Source: Thermococci archaeon (lineage in GTDB: Archaea; Methanobacteriota_B; Thermococci; Thermococcales; Thermococcaceae). Taken from it: a stretch of 35,418 nucleotides of DNA. The notes beneath the pieces were generated by a model. The model had not been told where the DNA came from and did not search any database. It worked only from the letters and a program-made list of their open reading frames with translations. The first letter of the stretch is position 1. Every line of letters begins with the position of its first letter. Made by a program: the position numbers and the translations under genes. The stretch is from positions 1 through 35,418 of the forward strand of contig JAADEC010000081.1 in the NCBI GenBank assembly GCA_013153595.1, in the 5' to 3' direction. Of this stretch, positions 26,715-35,418 are shown piece by piece.

Positions 26715-27434
26715 CTACAGCTTCACAAGGCTCCTGACGGGTATCTTGTACTCCCCCTCAAGCGTTGACACGACGTCTCCGACGCTCACGAGGAAGAACA
26801 TGCCGACGGGCCTTGCTCCCGCCTTGTGACAGAGCTCCACGAGGGCCCTCTGTGTTTCACCGCTCCTTATAACGTCGTCAACTATCAGGACCTTGTCGGA
26901 CTTTTTAAGGGCCCAGTGAGGTATGTAAAGCGTCGTCACACTCCCTGAGGCGCTCGGAACGTAGCTCACCTCGTGGAACTTCTCGGTTCCAACTTCCTTC
27001 CTTTTCTTTGCGTAAACAACGTCAACCCCCAGCTCCCTACCGACGTGGACCGCAAGGGGTATGCCGTCCGTTGCGGCGGTCAGCACCTTATCCACACCAA
27101 CAGATTCGAAGTCCGCCGCCACCTTCTCCGCCACGAGCGTCATCAGGTCCGTGCTGCCGAGGGCGGGCATTATGTCGAAAAATCCCCTGCTGTCGAATAT
27201 GAGCCTGTCCCTCACTTCCTTTTCGAGGTCCACGTACGGATCAAGTATCGAGGAGAGCTGAAGGGTCCTTCCAGAACTGGGCAGCACCTTTCCCTTAACG
27301 TACCTGTTGAGAACCGTCACGGGAAGGCCGGTTATCTTGGACAGCTCTTCGTAGGTGTACCGTCGTTTCAGGAGTCGTAACAGGTGTATAATCCGGAGCT
27401 TCCTTCGGACGGATTTTAACTGGCTCACGCTCAT
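26715..27434 (-). CDS. gfcR: GfcR-like transcriptional regulator (HTH + phosphoribosyltransferase domain)
   Basis: N-terminal HTH YTYEELSKITGLPVTVLNRYVKGKVLPS and C-terminal PRT motif KVLIVDDVIRSGETQRALVELC. Start at ATG 27434 rather than 27515, given TATA at about 27473-27481. Confidence 0.82.
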   Translation of the reverse strand: MSVSQLKSVRRKLRIIHLLRLLKRRYTYEELSKITGLPVTVLNRYVKGKVLPSSGRTLQLSSILDPYVDLEKEVRDRLIFDSRGFFDIMPALGSTDLMTLVAEKVAADFESVGVDKVLTAATDGIPLAVHVGRELGVDVVYAKKRKEVGTEKFHEVSYVPSASGSVTTLYIPHWALKKSDKVLIVDDVIRSGETQRALVELCHKAGARPVGMFFLVSVGDVVSTLEGEYKIPVRSLVKL

Positions 27435-27498
27435 AGTATCCCTCCATGTTACCATATGCTTGACAAGAAAATGTATAAATAGGTTTCGGTGGAAATGG

Positions 27499-27519
27499 AA
27501 ACATGAAGTAAACATGAAG
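27499..27519 (-). promoter_or_regulatory. Tandem direct repeat (CTTCATGTTT x2, 11-nt period) upstream of the gfcR-like TATA box
   Basis: Plus strand AAACATGAAG at 27499-27508 and again at 27510-27519. Confidence 0.45.
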
Positions 27520-27542
27520 CATGAGAGAAAAAATCAGACGGC

Positions 27543-27698
<156 letters not shown>

Positions 27699-27727
27699 TC
27701 ACCTCACCTCCACATGATCTCAGCCTC

Positions 27728-27815
27728 TGGTGCGGGGGACGGGATTCGAACCCGCGCAGCCCTACGGCAGCGGATCTTAAGTCCGCCCCCTTTGGCCAGA
27801 CTCGGGCACCCCCGC
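27728..27815 (-). tRNA. tRNA-Leu (anticodon TAA), CCA encoded
   Basis: Reverse complement GCGGGGGTGCCCGAGTCTGG...GCGGA-CTTAAGA-TCCGC...long variable arm...GCGGGTTCGAATCCCGTCCCCCGCACCA. Confidence 0.95.
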
Positions 27816-27819
27816 GCCC

Positions 27820-28425
27820 TCACATCCTAACTACCCTCATCTCGAAGTCCTCAACGGTGAACTTAAAGTCTTCACGGCTCTCTATGACCTTCCTGTTGTA
27901 AAGAACTTCCCTCGCGAGTATCCAGTAGATGAGCGCTAAGGCTTTCCTACCCTTGTTGTTGGTCGGGATCGCGAGGTCGACGTAGCTCAGGAAGTTCTCG
28001 GTGTCAACGAGGGCAACTATGGGTATGCCTATCTCTATGGCCTCCTTCATAGCCTGATGGTCAGCACGGGGGTCTGTAACTATCAGGACGTCGGGTTCTA
28101 TGAAGTTCTTAACCTTGGGGTTGGTCATCGTCCCCGGGAGGAAACGTCCCGGGATTGCCCTGGCCCCTGTTACCTCGCCGAACTTCTTGACGGGCTTTTG
28201 ACCGTAAAGCCTGACGCTGACCGCGAGCACGCTCTCAGGCTCGAACCTCGCGAGGAACTTGCCAGCCACCCTCAGCCTTTCATCGGTCTTCCTGACGTCC
28301 AGCACGTACAGACCGTCCTGCCTGACGCGGTATATGAACTTCTTCATGTCCTGCGTCTTCTGCTGTGTGCCTATGTGTATTCCTGCCGCCAGATACTGAT
28401 CGAGAGGAACCAGATACTCCTCCAT
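27820..28425 (-). CDS. rps2: 30S ribosomal protein S2
   Basis: [61 protein letters not shown] before ATG 28425. Confidence 0.95.
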   Translation of the reverse strand: MEEYLVPLDQYLAAGIHIGTQQKTQDMKKFIYRVRQDGLYVLDVRKTDERLRVAGKFLARFEPESVLAVSVRLYGQKPVKKFGEVTGARAIPGRFLPGTMTNPKVKNFIEPDVLIVTDPRADHQAMKEAIEIGIPIVALVDTENFLSYVDLAIPTNNKGRKALALIYWILAREVLYNRKVIESREDFKFTVEDFEMRVVRM

Positions 28426-28437
28426 TCTCACACCTCC

Positions 28438-29457
28438 TTACTCCTCAAACGTTATCATCCTACCCCTTTCTCCAAGGTCTTCAGCTATCCTCATAAGCTC
28501 GTTGAGCTTCGTCACGGAATCCTTGTCAAGTATGACGGCCGGGCATTTTAAACCTACCGCCATGTGAGAGAAAGCCTCATCCTGAGACTCGTACAGAGCC
28601 TCGGAGAGTATGGGCGTCACCCTCTCGGACTTGACGTCGTTAACGAGGTTGTAAAGGTCGGTCAGGGTTCCGGCGTTAACCGGCTTTATCGAGAGGGCGT
28701 TGTAGTACCTCCTGTCGATTATCCCCTTCTCGTTGAAGAGGGCCTCACCGTCTATGAAGACCCCAGAAGTCCCCGCCACAAGTTCAAGGAACACTTCCTC
28801 ATCTCCCACGGGCTTCACGTACGAAACGTTGCTGTCCTCCACCAGGTTCAGAAGCTCCTCCGCATCCATGGAAGACTTCATGGACAGACCAAGGCTCACG
28901 TCGAGGCCAAGCTCATCACCCGCCCTCTCGGTGGCCTTTGACGCGGAGGCTATGGATAGCTCCTCCAGCTCACCGAGTATAAGAGAGGCAGCGTCGACCA
29001 CGTCCGTTATCTCCATCATGTCCCGGACGAGCACGTGGTACCTGGCCACCTCGTCCTCCCCTATGGTAAGGATGGGAACCGGAAGCTCACTCGTGAAGGC
29101 GCCGCCTATGTAGCTGTACAGGGGCATCTTCTTCGAGCTCGCCGCCGCTTTCGCAACTGCCACGGAGACCGCCAGAGCCGTGTTGGCTCCTATGTGGCTG
29201 AAATCCTCCGTGCCGTCGATCTCCCACAGGTAGCTGTCTATGAGCTCCTGATCGCCCGAATCAAAGCCTATCAGCTCAGGGCCTATGATCTCATCGACCT
29301 CGCTGACAGCCCTGTGGGCCTCCGCCATGTGGAGTCCCTCATCTAAGGGGGCGGCGAACCTTCCAAAGCCTGCGGAGGTTACGACATCAACCTCCACCGA
29401 GTACTTGCCCCCCTTGAGCACGGTAACCCTTCCGACGATGTTCTCTATTACCGCCAT
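28438..29457 (-). CDS. Enolase-like protein (degenerate enolase homologue)
   Basis: Enolase-like layout: GKYSVEVDVVT...IGANTALAVSVAVAKAAA...LPVPILTIG...SIKPVNAGTLTDLYNLV...LSEALYESQDEAFSHMAVGL. Several canonical catalytic motifs are missing. Confidence 0.8.
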   Translation of the reverse strand: MAVIENIVGRVTVLKGGKYSVEVDVVTSAGFGRFAAPLDEGLHMAEAHRAVSEVDEIIGPELIGFDSGDQELIDSYLWEIDGTEDFSHIGANTALAVSVAVAKAAASSKKMPLYSYIGGAFTSELPVPILTIGEDEVARYHVLVRDMMEITDVVDAASLILGELEELSIASASKATERAGDELGLDVSLGLSMKSSMDAEELLNLVEDSNVSYVKPVGDEEVFLELVAGTSGVFIDGEALFNEKGIIDRRYYNALSIKPVNAGTLTDLYNLVNDVKSERVTPILSEALYESQDEAFSHMAVGLKCPAVILDKDSVTKLNELMRIAEDLGERGRMITFEE

Positions 29458-29462
29458 GATCA

Positions 29463-29639
29463 TCAGCTCTCGGGCCTGACGACTGTTATCGGGATGACCC
29501 CCTTCTCAAACTCCAGCAGAGCTACGTCAAGCGGGGTCAGACCTTCGGGCACGTCTATCAGCACAGGGGCGCCCATGGCTATCTGAAGGGCCCTCGCTCC
29601 GATGATGCGGGCCTTCTCAAACCTCGTGTAGTTAAACAC
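29463..29639 (-). CDS. rpo6: DNA-directed RNA polymerase subunit K (Rpo6)
   Basis: [58 protein letters not shown] 29639 chosen; the longer ORF runs into tRNA-Pro. Confidence 0.93.
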   Translation of the reverse strand: MFNYTRFEKARIIGARALQIAMGAPVLIDVPEGLTPLDVALLEFEKGVIPITVVRPES

Positions 29640-29658
29640 CGTCACACCCCCAATCCTC

Positions 29659-29736
29659 TGGTGGGGCCGCCGGGATTTGAACCCGGGTCTCCGGCACCCC
29701 AAGCCGGGAGGATAGGCCAAGCTACCCTACGGCCCC
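29659..29736 (-). tRNA. tRNA-Pro (anticodon GGG), CCA encoded
   Basis: Reverse complement GGGGCCGTAGGGTAGCTTGG...CCGGC-TTGGGGT-GCCGG...CCGGGTTCAAATCCCGGCGGCCCCACCA. Confidence 0.95.
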
Positions 29737-29745
29737 ACAGAACAC

Positions 29746-29952
29746 TCAATAAACCCTGTAAACCATTACCTGATCTATCAGCTCGACGTGACTCAGGAGG
29801 GTTCTCCTGCAGCAGTACCTCTCCACCCCGAGATCATCGAGCACCTTCTCGGGATCTTCCCCTGCCTCGACCCTCTTCTTGAACTCGTAGTACTTATCGG
29901 CGAGCACCTTACCGCACGTGAAACACCTCACGGGTACTATCACCCGCATCAC
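29746..29952 (-). CDS. rpo10: DNA-directed RNA polymerase subunit N (Rpo10)
   Basis: [24 protein letters not shown]-type motif and [18 protein letters not shown]. Confidence 0.95.
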   Translation of the reverse strand: MMRVIVPVRCFTCGKVLADKYYEFKKRVEAGEDPEKVLDDLGVERYCCRRTLLSHVELIDQVMVYRVY

Positions 29953-29985
29953 CCTCCGGAGAGATTAAACAAACACACCGCCGCG

Positions 29986-30396
29986 TCAGCGGTAAGACTT
30001 CTGCCTCTTCGCCCTCGGTCCCTTCGTTGAACGGTTTGGCTTGTGCGGCTCGGTTCTCCTGCTGTCACCAACGAGCATCGTTCTGTCGTACTTCATGAAC
30101 TTCTCCTTGAGGTTCACATCGTTCGTCCACTCGACGAGGGCCCTCGCTATGGCCACTCTCGCGGCCTCGGCCTGTCCCATGAAGCCTCCTCCCTCAACCT
30201 TGACGTCTATGTCAACCTTGCTGACGATCGCCTCGCCCGCGAGGACGAGCGGCTCCATTATCGTGAAACGCGCTATCTCGGGCTCCACGATCTCAACGGG
30301 CTTGTGGTTTATCCTCACCCTTCCCTTTCCCTCTCGTATCGTAGCCCTCGCCACGGCAGTCTTCCTCTTACCGGATGTCTGGATGACCTTCCTCAT
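29986..30396 (-). CDS. rps9: 30S ribosomal protein S9
   Basis: [32 protein letters not shown]...[24 protein letters not shown]. Confidence 0.95.
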   Translation of the reverse strand: MRKVIQTSGKRKTAVARATIREGKGRVRINHKPVEIVEPEIARFTIMEPLVLAGEAIVSKVDIDVKVEGGGFMGQAEAARVAIARALVEWTNDVNLKEKFMKYDRTMLVGDSRRTEPHKPNRSTKGPRAKRQKSYR

Positions 30397-30426
30397 AACA
30401 ATCACCCCTCAATTCAGATATCGATA

Positions 30427-30879
30427 TCAGATCTTCCCTCCGAGGAACTTTGCAACGTCCTTAACGGTTACGTACTTCGGAGTGGCCAGCCTGGACATGT
30501 GGGCCTCGCTTATGGTCTCGAAGTTCTTCCCCTCAAGCTCCTTCGGAACCCCGACGTACACGCGCAGTCTCCTGTAGGCCGACCGTCCCCTGTGAGTCTT
30601 CCATGGCAGCATGCCCCTCACGGTCCTTCTGACTATCTCGTCGCTTCTCCTCGGGTAGAACGGACCGCGGCGCGGGTTTGTTCTTGTCCTCAGCTCGGTT
30701 CTCCTCTTGTACTTGGCGAATATCTCATCCCTGTTTCCAGTTATTATGGCCTTCTCAGCGTTTACTATCACAACCTCGTCGCCGTTCAGCAGCATCTTGG
30801 CGACTTTTGAGGCCAGTCTACCGAGTATGAGACCGTCAGCATTGATTATCCTCTTTCCGGGTTTGGAGTTAGCGTTCAT
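30427..30879 (-). CDS. rpl13: 50S ribosomal protein L13
   Basis: [39 protein letters not shown]...[23 protein letters not shown]. Confidence 0.95.
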   Translation of the reverse strand: MNANSKPGKRIINADGLILGRLASKVAKMLLNGDEVVIVNAEKAIITGNRDEIFAKYKRRTELRTRTNPRRGPFYPRRSDEIVRRTVRGMLPWKTHRGRSAYRRLRVYVGVPKELEGKNFETISEAHMSRLATPKYVTVKDVAKFLGGKI

Positions 30880-30885
30880 GGCCCA

Positions 30886-31248
30886 TCACTCCATTATCCT
30901 AATTCCCCCGCCCTTGGGGTACCTCTCCATAAGCTCCTCTATGGTTATGGCCTCGCCGCCGGCTTCCTCGATCTTTCTTCTGGCAGCTTCGGTGAACCTC
31001 CAGGCCGCCACCACCACGGGATGTGTCAGCTTTCCATTCCCGAGGACGTGCCCAGGAACCACGACCACTTCTCCTTCCTTTGTGTACCTGTTTATCCTGC
31101 TTACGTTTACCTCCGCCCTCTGCCTCCGTGGTCTCTCAAGGCGCCAGGCGAGATCCTTCCATATCTTGACGTCTTCTTCATTCGACTTCTTTTTGAGGTT
31201 GCGAATGAGCCTCCTCAAATTCACATCCGTTGGTCCCGTTCTCTTCAT
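30886..31248 (-). CDS. rpl18e: 50S ribosomal protein L18e
   Basis: [55 protein letters not shown]. Confidence 0.95.
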   Translation of the reverse strand: MKRTGPTDVNLRRLIRNLKKKSNEEDVKIWKDLAWRLERPRRQRAEVNVSRINRYTKEGEVVVVPGHVLGNGKLTHPVVVAAWRFTEAARRKIEEAGGEAITIEELMERYPKGGGIRIME

Positions 31249-31291
31249 GAACATACCTCCTCAGCATCTCACGACTGCGTGATGAAAGTGA

Positions 31292-31379
31292 TGGTGCGGG
31301 GGCGGGGATTTGAACCCCGGAACCCCTACGGGACGGGACCCTGAATCCCGCGCCTTTGACCAGGCTCGGCAACCCCCGC
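31292..31379 (-). tRNA. tRNA-Leu (anticodon CAG), CCA encoded
   Basis: Reverse complement GCGGGGGTTGCCGAGCCTGG...CGGGA-TTCAGGG-TCCCG...CGGGGTTCAAATCCCCGCCCCCGCACCA. Confidence 0.95.
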
Positions 31380-31380
31380 G

Positions 31381-32157
31381 TCAGTCCGCTAATTTATGGA
31401 GCTCATTTATAAATCTATCGCTCTTCCTCATCAATATCTTGAGAGCTATGGCCACCATTTCCTCAACAGGGAGCTCTCCATTGCTTTCCACTGTGAAGAC
31501 GAAAGTTCCTGGCACGATCTCTTCCCTTATCTTATCGCCGATATGGTGCTCGAACGCACGGGGGATGTAGAAGGCCCTTACGGTGGATATCACCAGTTCA
31601 TCTTCCTTATTTTCAATGGGCAGGTTCCTGCGCTCGGCAAGCTTCTTCAGTTCCTCCCATCCCTCAACGTCCTTGCTCACGTGTATCCTCGTCAGGTACT
31701 TGTAGTAAACGTACCCCGGCTGCCACTTCGCGTGATCCCTACCGCGTCCGAGGCGTGCGTACGCGTTGAATGACAGGCGCTGTCCGTCCGCCAGCTTGAC
31801 TATCGGTACGTTTGGATTCGCTGGAACCACGTCGTCATCGCTACTCCTGAGGTCTCCGGAGTACACCATCCCCGGGCCCTCAGCCTCAAGACTGAGTGTA
31901 ACCGTGTAGTCGTCGAGATCAAGTGAATCGAGGGAGAACCTCTCGTAGGGCGTCGTCAGGGGCAGCATTGCAAGCCTGTGGGCTATTATTTCATCGAACA
32001 GGGCGGAGTCGTTTTCAAAGAACTCAACCTCATCCACTGCAAATGTGGGGACGTCGGCAAGGATGGTCCTCCTGAGGGCGTTAACGAACGAAACGTCCGC
32101 CCCCTCCACAAGGAACTTAATCGAATCCTCTCCCCTCTCAAGCACCTTGAACTTCAT
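31381..32157 (-). CDS. rpo3: DNA-directed RNA polymerase subunit D (Rpo3)
   Basis: [49 protein letters not shown]. Confidence 0.95.
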   Translation of the reverse strand: MKFKVLERGEDSIKFLVEGADVSFVNALRRTILADVPTFAVDEVEFFENDSALFDEIIAHRLAMLPLTTPYERFSLDSLDLDDYTVTLSLEAEGPGMVYSGDLRSSDDDVVPANPNVPIVKLADGQRLSFNAYARLGRGRDHAKWQPGYVYYKYLTRIHVSKDVEGWEELKKLAERRNLPIENKEDELVISTVRAFYIPRAFEHHIGDKIREEIVPGTFVFTVESNGELPVEEMVAIALKILMRKSDRFINELHKLAD

Positions 32158-32172
32158 CAGCATCACCGCATC

Positions 32173-32598
32173 TCAGACGCGCCTGCCCCTTCTTCCGCCC
32201 TTCGGCCTGGTTCCATCATGGGGTATCGGGGTCACGTCCTCGACGCGTCCAATGCGAAGTCCGGCCCTTGCCAATGCCCTTATGGCGGCCTGAGCTCCCG
32301 GTCCCGGGGTCTTGCTCTTGCTTCCCCCGGGGGCGCGCACCTTTATGTGAACCCCAGTGAATCCCTTCTCCATGGCCTCTTCGGCCGCTCTTCTTGCCGC
32401 TATCATGGCGGCGTAGGGGGAAGGTTCGTCCCTGTCGGCCTTGACGACCATACCACCGCTCCACCTTGAGACGGTTTCTGAGCCCGTTATGTCGGTTATG
32501 TGGATTATCGTGTTGTTGTAGCTGGAGTATATGTGAGCCACACCCCACTTCTCCCTCTTCTTAAGGCTCCTGGCTTCGGTTCCAGCCTCGGCACTCAT
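32173..32598 (-). CDS. rps11: 30S ribosomal protein S11
   Basis: [48 protein letters not shown]. Confidence 0.96.
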   Translation of the reverse strand: MSAEAGTEARSLKKREKWGVAHIYSSYNNTIIHITDITGSETVSRWSGGMVVKADRDEPSPYAAMIAARRAAEEAMEKGFTGVHIKVRAPGGSKSKTPGPGAQAAIRALARAGLRIGRVEDVTPIPHDGTRPKGGRRGRRV

Positions 32599-33140
32599 CT
32601 GGACTCACCCCCTTCCCTTGCCTGCTCTATAACCATCCTCTCGGGATGTCCCTCTCTCGAGAATGGAGAGGTCCTCACGTACCCTATGCCGTCCTCTTCC
32701 TCCTTGAGGACGAGGTAACCGGGTGACCTCATAATCTTCCCGCCGACGGATATGTGACCGTGAACTATGAGCTGTCTCGCCTGCTTTATAGTTCTCGCAA
32801 GCCCCTTCCTGAAGACCACGGTCTGGAGACGCCTCTCAAGGACGTCCTCGAGCGTCAGGGAGAGCACATCATCGAGCACAGCATCTGCAGGGAGAAGCCC
32901 GAGCCTGTTGAGCCTCTGAAGCAGCTGCTTCCTCTCGATCTCAGCCTGCCTTCCGCGGGCCGCAAGGAGCCTTCTTGCCCTGCGCCTGAACTCCTTAAGC
33001 TGGGTTTCGTGCCTCCAGAGCTCCTTCTTGTTCTTCAGGGCGTACTTCCTCATGAGAACTCTCTCGCTGTCAAGACGCTCCTTAATCCACGGGTGGGAGG
33101 GAGTTTCATACTTCTTCCTGGGCCTCTTAGGATCCCCCAT
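32595..33140 (-). CDS. rps4: 30S ribosomal protein S4
   Basis: [26 protein letters not shown]...[26 protein letters not shown] overlap with rps11. Confidence 0.96.
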   Translation of the reverse strand: MGDPKRPRKKYETPSHPWIKERLDSERVLMRKYALKNKKELWRHETQLKEFRRRARRLLAARGRQAEIERKQLLQRLNRLGLLPADAVLDDVLSLTLEDVLERRLQTVVFRKGLARTIKQARQLIVHGHISVGGKIMRSPGYLVLKEEEDGIGYVRTSPFSREGHPERMVIEQAREGGESR

Positions 33141-33157
33141 TCAAACACACCCCCAAT

Positions 33158-33610
33158 TCACTTCTTCCTCCTGCTCACACCAAGGGTCTGACCGTGCCTG
33201 AAGTTGGAACGTGTCCTCTGACCCCTGAGGGGCAGACCGAGCTCATGCCTTATACCGCGATAAGCCCTTACCCTCCTCAGCCTGTTGACGTCCTCACGCC
33301 ATGCCATGACGAGTTTCGCCGTCGTCAGGTGGACGTCCCTTCCAGTGTCGTAGTCCTTCGGCCTGTTGACGCTCCACGGCGGAATCCCCTTTGACACCGG
33401 GTCGGCCAGTATGCTCTCTATGAGCTTAACCTGCTCGTCCGTCAGGTATCCTGTCTTCATGTACGGGTCCAAACCCGCCACCTTACAGAGCATGGTGGCG
33501 AAGTTTATTCCTATCCCCTTTATGCCCGTAAGCGCCCATCTGAGCTGTCTATCACCGTTTAAGTCCACGCCTGCAACGCGGACTATGTGCCTGAAGTTCT
33601 CACCATCCAC
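33158..33610 (-). CDS. rps13: 30S ribosomal protein S13
   Basis: [33 protein letters not shown]...[24 protein letters not shown] 33610 after GGGGGTG; the longer ORF runs into tRNA-Ser. Confidence 0.95.
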   Translation of the reverse strand: MDGENFRHIVRVAGVDLNGDRQLRWALTGIKGIGINFATMLCKVAGLDPYMKTGYLTDEQVKLIESILADPVSKGIPPWSVNRPKDYDTGRDVHLTTAKLVMAWREDVNRLRRVRAYRGIRHELGLPLRGQRTRSNFRHGQTLGVSRRKK

Positions 33611-33644
33611 GTTAACACCCCCTCTATCATACTCAGGAGAGAGC

Positions 33645-33731
33645 TGGCGCCGGGACGGGGATTTGAACCCCGGTGGGCAAACGCCCACGGGCTCTCAAGG
33701 CCCGCGCCATCCCAGGCTAGGCTATCCCGGC
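33645..33731 (-). tRNA. tRNA-Ser (anticodon TGA), CCA encoded
   Basis: Reverse complement GCCGGGATAGCCTAGCCTGGG...CGGGC-CTTGAGA-GCCCG...long variable arm...CGGGGTTCAAATCCCCGTCCCGGCGCCA. Confidence 0.95.
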
Positions 33732-34304
33732 GTAAACCCTGTAACCGGAACCTTTCGCCAGCTCGTGCACCTCAGTGAATGCCTCCTCCATCAACCCCTT
33801 AATATACTTTGCCCCTTGTCTGGTTCGAATCACCAGCTGAAGCACACCAGCATCGTTGAGATGTTGGGGAGCGTTTATAACTATTTCCCTAAGGACAGCC
33901 TTCCCGGCGTGAACGGGAGGGTTGGTTATTATCGAATCGAACCTTTCTCCCCTCACAGGCTCGTAGAGGTTCCCCCATCTCACCTCAGCGTTGGTGACCC
34001 CGTTGATCCCGATGTTCCTCCTTGCCAGCTCAACTGCCCTCCTGTTTACATCCACCATGACGACCTCCCTGACGAACCTCGAGGCCACGATGCCGATGAC
34101 CCCGTAGCCGCACCCGAGGTCAAGGACCCGCCAGTTATCCTTAAGCACCATGCTCTCCACCAGCAGTTCCGTTCCCCTGTCTATCCTTCCAAAGGAGAAA
34201 ACCCCGCTCGACGTCAGGAACTTGAAGCAGTAACCCCTAAGGCACGCTCTTATTTCCCTCACCCGCATCCGACCGCCCGGTGTCTCCGAGTAGTAGTGTC
34301 CCAT
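33717..34304 (-). CDS. Class I SAM-dependent methyltransferase (RsmC/MJ0882-like)
   Basis: NWRVLDLGCGYGVIGIVASRFVREVVMVDVNRRAVELARRNI and FDSIITNPPVHAGK (NPPxHxG). Confidence 0.9.
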   Translation of the reverse strand: MGHYYSETPGGRMRVREIRACLRGYCFKFLTSSGVFSFGRIDRGTELLVESMVLKDNWRVLDLGCGYGVIGIVASRFVREVVMVDVNRRAVELARRNIGINGVTNAEVRWGNLYEPVRGERFDSIITNPPVHAGKAVLREIVINAPQHLNDAGVLQLVIRTRQGAKYIKGLMEEAFTEVHELAKGSGYRVYAGIA

Positions 34305-34534
34305 GGTTCATGAAACGAGCCGCCGCAAATAAGTGTATCTGCGCCGGCGGGCGCGATCGCCGTTCAGTTACGTGGCGGACAAAGTGGGCACCGGACGGGT
34401 GAATGGTCAAGGTCACCATGGACACAGTTAAAGTTGAACGGGACGGTAGTACCGTGTAAGTCCCGCGGATTCTTAAAAAATAGCACAAAAAGATTAAATA
34501 TTTTGAGAGAGCACGTTAATGGCGGTGGAACTGC

Positions 34535-35418
34535 ATGCGCCTCAACGAACATCCGATTCTTGATTTCAAAAACCGACGCGGGAGAAAGATCACGATATAT
34601 TTCGAAGGAGAGCCCGTGGAGGCCTACGAGGGGGAGACCATCGCCATGGCCCTCCATGCCGCGGGGATAAGGGTTCTCGGCTACGGGCCGAACAGGCACA
34701 GACCGCGGGGTCTCTTCTGTGCAATAGGGAAGTGCTCATCCTGCCTCGTAACGGTCAACGGCGTGCCGAACGTGAGGAGCTGCGTAACCCTCGCGGAAGA
34801 CGGCATGAGGATAGAGCGGCAGAGGGAGAAGCCCGAGCTCCCCAGAAACGTGAAGCCGCCGGAATGGAAGGAGGCTCCACGGTTCGCTGCCGACGTCGTG
34901 GTTATAGGCGGCGGGCCAGCAGGTCTGATGGCGGCCATAAACGCCGCAGACGCGGGTGCGAGTGTCATCCTGATAGACGAACAGCCCATGCTGGGAGGAC
35001 AGCTGGTGAAGCAGACGCACAAGTTCTTCGGGAAGCGCGAGCAGTTCGCGGGCGTCAGGGGGATAAAGATAGCCGAGGTGCTCGAGGACGAGGTCAGGAA
35101 GAGGAAGGGAGTGGACGTTCATCTGGAGACATCCGCTGTTGGAATATTCCAGGAAGGGGACAGGAAGCTCGTCATAGCGGTTGAGAAGAACAGGAGGCTC
35201 GTGGAGTTCTCAGGGAAGACGGTCGTAGTCGCCACGGGAGCGATGGAGAAGATGATACCGTTTGAAAACAACGATCTCCCCGGGATATACGGAGCGGGGG
35301 CAATTCAGACACTAATGAACACCTACGGGGTTAAGCCCGGCGACAGGGTTCTCATAGTGGGGGCCGGAAACGTTGGCCTCATACTCGCGTACCAGCTGAT
35401 ACAGGCGGGGGTGGAGGT
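34535..35418 (+). CDS. Sarcosine oxidase alpha subunit-like / 2Fe-2S and FAD-dependent oxidoreductase, 3'-truncated by the window edge
   Basis: MRLNEHPILDFKNRRGRKITIYFEGEPVEAYEGETIAMALHAAG...CAIGKCSSCLVTVNG (2Fe-2S), VVVIGGGPAGLMAAINAADAGA (FAD), VLIVGAGNVGLILAYQ. Frame open to 35418, so absent from the ORF track. Confidence 0.9.
   Translation, partial: MRLNEHPILDFKNRRGRKITIYFEGEPVEAYEGETIAMALHAAGIRVLGYGPNRHRPRGLFCAIGKCSSCLVTVNGVPNVRSCVTLAEDGMRIERQREKPELPRNVKPPEWKEAPRFAADVVVIGGGPAGLMAAINAADAGASVILIDEQPMLGGQLVKQTHKFFGKREQFAGVRGIKIAEVLEDEVRKRKGVDVHLETSAVGIFQEGDRKLVIAVEKNRRLVEFSGKTVVVATGAMEKMIPFENNDLPGIYGAGAIQTLMNTYGVKPGDRVLIVGAGNVGLILAYQLIQAGVE

Noticed and set aside
29640-29720. N-terminal extension of rpo6 ([21 protein letters not shown]...)
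   Set aside because: It reads through the tRNA-Pro gene; the internal GTG with RBS matches the usual Rpo6 length.
33611-33688. N-terminal extension of rps13
   Set aside because: It reads into tRNA-Ser; GTG 33610 after GGGGGTG is the better start.
33366-34313. 315-aa plus-strand ORF
   Set aside because: It is antisense to S13, tRNA-Ser and the methyltransferase; its [27 protein letters not shown] segment is a translated tRNA complement. Treated as a high-GC shadow ORF.

Overview
The window looks like a chromosomal segment of a hyperthermophilic euryarchaeon of the Thermococcales (Thermococcus/Pyrococcus-like). This rests on gene order, GGTGA-type RBSs, TATA promoters and tRNAs with encoded CCA. 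It is gene-dense and mostly housekeeping. Information-processing genes include a partial Lhr-type helicase, rpo7-spt4-DPCK-S24e-S27ae, Csl4-DUF2067-rpoL, thrS, and a minus-strand run S13-S4-S11-rpoD-L18e-L13-S9-rpoN-rpoK-(enolase-like)-S2-L40e. Six tRNAs are present (Gly-GCC, Arg-CCT, Leu-TAA, Pro-GGG, Leu-CAG, Ser-TGA), all on the minus strand. Accessory or poorly characterised genes include two NifX/NifB-like proteins with Gly/Arg-rich tails, DUF364, DUF371, DUF257, a PCC/DUF296 protein, an atypical SDR, a PP-loop/ferredoxin fusion and an AAA ATPase. I saw no CRISPR array, insertion sequence or obvious defence island. The most interesting signals are: (i) tRNAs placed as punctuation in the ribosomal/RNA polymerase gene run, including a methyltransferase gene whose stop codon lies inside tRNA-Ser; (ii) a degenerate enolase homologue in that run; (iii) the paired NifX-like proteins with low-complexity tails and a perfect 14-bp palindrome by the TATA box of the first; (iv) several compact promoter arrangements. 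All product calls are from reading translations by eye; no database search was possible.
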